NCBI GenBank assembly: GCA_023433065.1
Contig: JAEZET010000004.1
Location: 310,001-374,000, forward strand
DNA length: 64,000 bases
Reading direction: 5' to 3'
DNA from: Cyanobacteria bacterium OH_CBrB_359
Lineage (GTDB): Bacteria > Cyanobacteriota > Vampirovibrionia > Gastranaerophilales > Gastranaerophilaceae
A program made the position numbers and the translations under genes. The notes beneath the pieces are model-generated. The model worked only from the letters and a program-made list of their open reading frames with translations. It had not been told where the DNA came from and did not search any database. This document shows, piece by piece, positions 59,225-64,000 of this stretch (positions within the stretch are counted from its first letter, which is position 1; the number at the start of each line of letters is the position of its first letter).

Positions 59225-59689
59225 TTATTTCATTGTTTTAATTATGTTGTCTGTAATATCATCTCCGCCATATAAAACAACACCTTTGGCGATTACCATA
59301 TTATAGCTTTTTGCTTTAGCTTCTTTAGCTATAAGGGTTGAAATGTTGCTGTCTATTGCTTTTAATTTTTGAGAATAATCTTTTTCAATTGTTTTTGTTC
59401 TGACATTAAGTTCTTTATTATAGCTGTCTTCTAATGTTTTCTTTTTAGTTTCGTCAGTTTGTGCATTTACATCTTTTTTAGCTTTTTCAATAAAAGTTTG
59501 AAGGTCTTTTATTTTGTTTTGCTGTTCTGTTTTTAAATCTTTAACTTCTGAAGAATTTGAAACAATTTTTTGGATATCTACAACTGCTATTTTAAATTCA
59601 TTTATACTTGAAAGAGCAAAATTGTTCAATCCTAAAACTATTACTAGTACAGCAAGTACGATGGATGTGGTGTTAATCTGTTTTTTCAT
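59225..59689 (-). CDS. skp: Skp/OmpH-family periplasmic chaperone
   Basis: Skp holds unfolded outer-membrane proteins in the periplasm on the way to the BAM complex; its presence supports a two-membrane cell. The signal peptide covers about residues 1-29 (TSIVLAVLVIVLGLNNFALS). It is followed by the family opening FKIAVVDIQKIVSNSSEVKDLK (about 32-53), a long charged coiled coil (55-125) and the returning VIAKGVVLYGGDDITDNIIKTM, which is the typical close. The 154 residues are normal. GAGGAG lies before the ATG. BamA and LpxD, its usual neighbours, are not in the window. Confidence 0.88.
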   Translation of the reverse strand: MKKQINTTSIVLAVLVIVLGLNNFALSSINEFKIAVVDIQKIVSNSSEVKDLKTEQQNKIKDLQTFIEKAKKDVNAQTDETKKKTLEDSYNKELNVRTKTIEKDYSQKLKAIDSNISTLIAKEAKAKSYNMVIAKGVVLYGGDDITDNIIKTMK

Positions 59690-60001
59690 TTTGGTTCTCC
59701 TCTTTTAAATAATTATACATTATATACATTAAATAATGAATTTTTTTCTGATTTTGCTGCTTAGATAATATGTACTGTAGTATGTTGCCAAAAAAATGTT
59801 ATTTCAAGAATTGACGGTATTGTTGGAATTTTGTCGATTAAATTATACAACAAAAAACAGCCATGAAACATAGTAAATGTATAAAACTTTTTTATAGGAT
59901 ATTTGTCATACAAAATACCTTGTAATATAGCTTTACAAACAGTCAAATTTATTGTTTTAGAAACTTTATACTCATAGTTAAAAATTTGGAAGTTAAAATT
60001 A
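59690..60001. other. 312-base gap between skp and the protein-kinase gene
   Basis: The genes diverge. A TATACT box lies at 59967-59972, about 30 bases before the kinase start, without a good -35 partner. The only reading frame (61 codons on minus) lacks a ribosome binding site and family traits. I see no RNA gene or terminator here. Confidence 0.45.
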
Positions 60002-61396
60002 ATGAGTATTCAGTTTTTGCAAAATTATCTAAACGTACGACCTCATCAAAATTTTGGACTAAAGCTTGTAAAAAATACTCCCTTGCATTCAATTTCTAAG
60101 CTGCCGCATGATGCAGTCAGCTTTTCAGGAAACATAAATAAAGAAGAATGGACAAGAGGAGTTTCTGAATTAACTTCAGAAGAGCTAAAGGGCGCAGTTA
60201 ATGAAATTGTTAACGGGAATTTAGAAGGTAAAAAGTTATTAGGGAAAGGCGCTGATGGAGAAGTTTACAAAATTGATAATATTAGCGGATATCCTAACGG
60301 TGTTGCAGTAAAAATTTCGCATGTTTCTACTTTGAATCAGACAGGAGAAATGCAAAGAGTCGGTAAAGATTTTAAAAATGAACGTGAAATTTTAAAGTCA
60401 TTACCTGATTCAATAGCTAGTACCCAGCAAATTATCGGATATGTAACGGTAGGGGGTAGAAACGCTCTATTGACAACTATTGTTAAAGGTAAAAGTCCTG
60501 ATTCTGCTTCAAATCCTTTTGACGAAAAGAATCTTGCAAAGCTCTTGGGCACTTTATCGGAACTTGATAGAAAAGGCATTTTACATCGTGACTTAAAAAA
60601 AGAAAATATATTAATTGATAAGGAAAAAAATACCGTAGGTCTTATAGATTTTGGCGAATCAGTTAAAATTGACCTTGAAGATGTTGATTTTAATGAAAAA
60701 GAACATCATTTCCCAAGATTTATGATGCCATCAAATATAAGAAATTTTGAAGATACTTGTCTTGCGCCTTATTTAAATGAGCTGTCCAAAACAGATTCAG
60801 ATAAAGCAAAAGAATTGTTTGCGCAATATCTTTCGATAAGGGCCGAAAAGGTTCATAAGCCGGCTTATGAATATTTAAAATCTCATCTGGAAGAAAATTC
60901 TTCTAATCTTGACCCAGAGCAACTTAGCGCATTAAATAAAGCAGTAAGATTTGAAGAAATACAGTCTAATCTGTTAGCCAAGCCAACACCTGAAATTATT
61001 GATTTAGAACTGCAAAAAATGCAGACAACATACTCATCAGAGCTTGCTTATAAAAATGAGGTATTACTACTTAATCCTTTAGCAAATATGACACTTAAAA
61101 TGTGGGCCATAATTAATGCAAAAAGACTTGAAGGCAAGGTCAATCAGCTTGAAGCAAGACCGAATGATTTAGAAACAAAGGAATATTTAAATACAATAAA
61201 AGATATTGCAAAGTTCAGACAGGCAAAAATAATTGAATGGTCAAAAGGATTGTTCGGCTGGCTTATGAATTGTAGTGAAAAAGACTTAAATGATGCAAAT
61301 GAAGGCGAAAAATCCATTCAGCAGCAATTTATGAAAAACGGTATTAATGATTTTGAAATACCTGATTTGACTTCTAAATTGTCTATAATGGCATAA
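60002..61396 (+). CDS. Hanks-type serine/threonine protein kinase, soluble
   Basis: The 464-residue protein has no membrane helix. Residues 1-60 are a linker with the Phe motif (DAVSFSGN, about residues 37-44). The kinase domain covers about 75-235: Gly loop LGKGADGEVYK, the Lys in VAVKIS, E in NEREIL, the catalytic loop LHRDLKKENIL with D197, and IDFGES with D216 of DFG. All key residues are present, so it should be active. The C-terminal 220 residues are helical with no known domain. There are no PASTA repeats. The next gene, a GH77 glucanotransferase, starts ten bases after the stop and probably shares its transcript. Confidence 0.85.
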   Translation: MSIQFLQNYLNVRPHQNFGLKLVKNTPLHSISKLPHDAVSFSGNINKEEWTRGVSELTSEELKGAVNEIVNGNLEGKKLLGKGADGEVYKIDNISGYPNGVAVKISHVSTLNQTGEMQRVGKDFKNEREILKSLPDSIASTQQIIGYVTVGGRNALLTTIVKGKSPDSASNPFDEKNLAKLLGTLSELDRKGILHRDLKKENILIDKEKNTVGLIDFGESVKIDLEDVDFNEKEHHFPRFMMPSNIRNFEDTCLAPYLNELSKTDSDKAKELFAQYLSIRAEKVHKPAYEYLKSHLEENSSNLDPEQLSALNKAVRFEEIQSNLLAKPTPEIIDLELQKMQTTYSSELAYKNEVLLLNPLANMTLKMWAIINAKRLEGKVNQLEARPNDLETKEYLNTIKDIAKFRQAKIIEWSKGLFGWLMNCSEKDLNDANEGEKSIQQQFMKNGINDFEIPDLTSKLSIMA

Positions 61397-61406
61397 GGAA
61401 AAATTA

Positions 61407-63761
61407 ATGAATATAAAACAGGTTAATTCATATTATAAAAGAAATTTCAGCGCAGGTGTAACTTTTGGCAGAGAATTGAATCCTCTTGAAAATGTTATGA
61501 ACAGGGCAAATATTGATGAAGCTAAAAAAGCACTCGGACTGGAGCATATTGTGGTTGTTACTCATACTCCATGTTTACCCACAGAAAAGAATGAGGATAA
61601 CGGTATAGGAGTTCTCGCTTCAACTGAAGGAACTTTAAAATATTTCAATTTTATATATGACAATGGGATTGATGGAATCTCAATAGAGCCTCAGGGAGTG
61701 ATAAAAGGAGAATATTATTGTCCATATGACAGCTCTTCTTTCTCTAAGAAAATTGTTGTGAACTTAAAGGAATTAACTGAAGACAAATGGGCTAATATAC
61801 TTCCTCAGGAAGTTGCAAGTAATGTTGTAAAAAATAAAAATTACAATGTAAGAGTTCCTGTTGGCGACCCTAAGCTCGGAAATTATGAAAACAGAATGTT
61901 TTCTCAAGATAAGGTGATTTATGATTATGCATTGAAAGCTCAGATGGATGCTCTTGAAATTGCCTATGACAATTATTTGGAAAAAGTTAGAAATAAAGAC
62001 CCCAAAGCACTCGGGTTAAAAGCCGAATTTGATTCTTATTCAAAAGAAAATAACTTTTGGCTTGAAGGCGATTCTTTATATTTTGTATTAAGCAATATGC
62101 ATGGCAGTGATTATTATCCCGGTTGGGACAATGATTTACACAGGTCTTTGTTTGATGATAATTATGAAACCTATTCGTTAGAAACTAAAAAACATGAAAA
62201 AAACAGACTCATAAAAGAAAATAAAGAAGAAATCGACTTTTATAAGTTTTGTCAGTTTGTAGTGAATAAGCAGCAGCTTGACCTTGCTGAATTTGCCCTA
62301 AATATAGGTAACAACAGAGCTAAAACCGATATTGACACAATAAACAGAGCATTGCATAACGGTGAAATTAGCTCTGAAACCGCAAGATATCTTATGAATT
62401 ATGTCGATGGCGTCAAAAAATCACATAAAGGCATATACATAGTAGGTGATAAACAGATAGGATTTTCTACTATTGATATTTGGGGGCATCCGACAATATT
62501 TACAAAAGATGAATTTATGGGAGCTCCTCCAAATCCTATGAAAAAAAGGAAAGCTCAAGCCTGGAATTTTAAATTTATACCTAAAGAAAAAATGTTTAAT
62601 AGTGATGGTTCTTTGGCAGAAGGCGGATTATTTCTTAAAAATCTTTTCAAAAAAACTTTTAAAGATAACCCCGGAGGTGTCAGAATAGACCATATTTTAG
62701 GAATGATTGATCCCTGGACATACACTGATGATGCAGAGCAAGGCAGCAGATATTTCTTCAAAAGATTGCTTAATAGTGAGTTGAGTGAGCTCCGAGATGT
62801 TAATATCAATGAAGAAACGATAAAAGGTATCCCTGATCCTTTGGGAGGAATACTTCTTGATGACTCTGATAATAGAAAACTCTTGGAACAAAGAGGTATT
62901 TGGGATTTTGATAAGGCAAAAAGAATTATAAATAATAATATGCATGCCGTAAAAAGGGAATATTCCCAAATCCTAAATAAAATAGTGCTTCCTGCAGGTG
63001 AAGAAGCCTTAAAAGAACGTTATCAAAAAATGGGTGTTGAAATCTCGCAACTAGAACTTGATAAAAATGTAAAAAGCCTTCTGATTTGCGAAGATTTGGG
63101 TACATTTACATTGCCTTTATCATGGACTATGAAAGAACTAGGTCTCACAGGCATGAGGCATGCTCGTTATTCTGACCCTGTGAAACCTTCTAACAGATAC
63201 CGTGAATCAAATCCTGAGGAACAAGGAAATTATTGGATGTTGGGTGGTCATGATGATGCTCCTTATATTTCTCAAGTGGAAAACTATAATCATGAAACTG
63301 TTAAAAGAGACGGGGTAGATGTCTCAGCCAGAGATGCACATGCTGATTATATAGCAAGAGAACTTGAATGGGGTGAATCTTATTATTTAAAAGACTGGGC
63401 GCATCCTTGGCAGTTTATCAAAACAAAATTTGCAAGAATTTTTGCTGCAGATAAAAACCCTCAGACCCCCAATAATATTCTTGTTAACTGGCAAGACCTT
63501 TTAGGCATAAATGTCCAATATAATACCCCGGGCACAACCGATAAAGAAAATAATTGGACAGCCAGAATTCCTAATAACAGTGAAAGTTTTGATAAGGTTT
63601 ATTATAATAAGACATTACCATCAAATGAAGGTTTGAGTGTCACTGAAACTTTAAAGACGGCAATGGAAGGAATGGGCTGGCCTTTTAGAAACCAGTATAA
63701 TTTATTGATTCATTCATTATCTAATTTGGCTGAAGCGTTGAAAGAAAAACCTAAGAATTAG
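61407..63761 (+). CDS. malQ: 4-alpha-glucanotransferase (GH77, MalQ-type), divergent
   Basis: The enzyme moves alpha-1,4-glucan segments between maltodextrins or glycogen chains. Catalytic residues are visible: the nucleophile D428 in GGVRIDHILG, the acid/base E562 in ICEDLGT and D616 in GGHDD (family GTHD). GLTGMRHARY matches the 'GlpGmrvl.f' segment. At 784 residues it is larger than the common 500-residue MalQ, with inserts at about 140-330 and a C-terminal tail. The N-terminus (AGVTFGRELNPL, about residues 16-27) carries the Phe motif. There is no signal peptide. AAGGA precedes the ATG. Co-transcription with a protein kinase suggests control by phosphorylation (inference). Confidence 0.87.
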   Translation: MNIKQVNSYYKRNFSAGVTFGRELNPLENVMNRANIDEAKKALGLEHIVVVTHTPCLPTEKNEDNGIGVLASTEGTLKYFNFIYDNGIDGISIEPQGVIKGEYYCPYDSSSFSKKIVVNLKELTEDKWANILPQEVASNVVKNKNYNVRVPVGDPKLGNYENRMFSQDKVIYDYALKAQMDALEIAYDNYLEKVRNKDPKALGLKAEFDSYSKENNFWLEGDSLYFVLSNMHGSDYYPGWDNDLHRSLFDDNYETYSLETKKHEKNRLIKENKEEIDFYKFCQFVVNKQQLDLAEFALNIGNNRAKTDIDTINRALHNGEISSETARYLMNYVDGVKKSHKGIYIVGDKQIGFSTIDIWGHPTIFTKDEFMGAPPNPMKKRKAQAWNFKFIPKEKMFNSDGSLAEGGLFLKNLFKKTFKDNPGGVRIDHILGMIDPWTYTDDAEQGSRYFFKRLLNSELSELRDVNINEETIKGIPDPLGGILLDDSDNRKLLEQRGIWDFDKAKRIINNNMHAVKREYSQILNKIVLPAGEEALKERYQKMGVEISQLELDKNVKSLLICEDLGTFTLPLSWTMKELGLTGMRHARYSDPVKPSNRYRESNPEEQGNYWMLGGHDDAPYISQVENYNHETVKRDGVDVSARDAHADYIARELEWGESYYLKDWAHPWQFIKTKFARIFAADKNPQTPNNILVNWQDLLGINVQYNTPGTTDKENNWTARIPNNSESFDKVYYNKTLPSNEGLSVTETLKTAMEGMGWPFRNQYNLLIHSLSNLAEALKEKPKN

Positions 63762-63762
63762 T

Positions 63763-64000
63763 TTATTTGTCTATAAGATCATATTTGGCTATATTTTGCT
63801 TATAGTCTTTAACATCTTTAAATATAGGCACTTCAGGTTCTATCTTTTCTATGATATTTTCATTAGTTGCTCTAAAAATATCATTAATAATTCTATTTTT
63901 ATCTAATAATAAATTCATTTTGAAGCTATTTAGTATTTTTATGTCATAAGTCAGAAACTTTCTGTATATAAAAGCATGAAGTTCATTTAACCCTTCTTGC
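63763..64000 (-). CDS. C-terminal part of an unknown protein, cut by the window edge
   Basis: A minus-strand frame stays open for 78 codons from the edge to a TAA at 63763-63765, ending two bases after the GH77 gene. The visible part is helical and polar (IYRKFLTYDIKILNSFKMNL, then RIINDIFRATNENIIEKIEPEVP), with no family I recognise. Codon use resembles that of the neighbouring genes. The start lies beyond 64000. Confidence 0.6.
   Translation of the reverse strand, partial: QEGLNELHAFIYRKFLTYDIKILNSFKMNLLLDKNRIINDIFRATNENIIEKIEPEVPIFKDVKDYKQNIAKYDLIDK

Noticed and set aside
59761..59946. 61-codon minus-strand frame in the skp-kinase gap
   Set aside because: No ribosome binding site, no family traits, and a composition like other non-coding frames here.

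Overview
The window is AT-rich, densely coded DNA from a bacterium with two membranes. An MlaA-type outer-membrane lipid protein and a Skp/OmpH chaperone point to the outer membrane; flagellar genes, a PilT ATPase and a CpaE-like ATPase point to motility and surface organelles. Low GC, flagella, intracellular alpha-glucan enzymes and many lineage-restricted proteins that share a short Phe-centred N-terminal motif fit a gut relative of the Cyanobacteria (Melainabacteria/Vampirovibrionia, probably Gastranaerophilales). That assignment is inference from gene content and style, not from a marker gene. There is no rRNA or tRNA, and I saw no CRISPR array, insertion sequence or integrase.

Layout. 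1-4.3 kb: end of queD, uppP, a purine nucleoside phosphorylase, then trmFO and an HD-GYP protein on the minus strand. 4.4-7 kb: a CpaE-like receiver/ParA ATPase followed by a CpaF-like protein whose ATPase motifs are eroded. 7-15.6 kb: a NarL/LuxR-type response regulator and a histidine kinase leading into flgB-flgC-fliE-fliF-fliG-fliH-fliI. 15.6-25.9 kb: mixed housekeeping and surface genes (ribD, mutS, an SGNH-like protein, a polytopic glycosyltransferase-like protein, rimO, a nucleotidyltransferase-like protein). 26-32.4 kb: minus-strand smc-scpA-scpB followed by a membrane-anchored metzincin/TPR protein. 32.6-35.1 kb: pilT, recO, deoC.

35.1-41 kb: a tightly overlapping minus-strand operon of two related multi-span membrane proteins of unknown function, a GH13 alpha-amylase-family enzyme and a small membrane protein. 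41-46.4 kb: a YjbQ protein, a zinc-ribbon protein, a small tandem-repeat protein, and a sulfur module (a four-domain CoA-disulfide reductase/rhodanese/TusA/DsrE fusion, a methyltransferase and an ArsR repressor) linked by palindromic AT-rich operators. 46.5-53.3 kb: a giant PocR/GAF/PAS/GAF/GAF sensor with a dead-looking kinase domain, an NTF2-like protein, an MlaA-alpha/beta hydrolase fusion and wrbA. 53.4-59.1 kb: mostly unrecognised lineage-type proteins, including a tandem paralogue pair, plus an acyltransferase. 59.2-64 kb: skp, a Hanks-type protein kinase immediately followed by a GH77 4-alpha-glucanotransferase, and the end of an unknown minus-strand gene.

The most original signals are: (1) a recurring N-terminal motif of the type small residue-Ser/Ala/Thr-Phe-Lys/Ser/Gly in about ten otherwise unrelated proteins, including both glucan enzymes and the protein kinase; (2) two probable pseudo-enzymes (CpaF-like and histidine-kinase-like) that keep the fold but lose catalytic residues; (3) an MlaA-hydrolase fusion; (4) a 46-bp perfect palindrome at the sulfur-enzyme promoter that resembles the operator upstream of the nearby ArsR gene.
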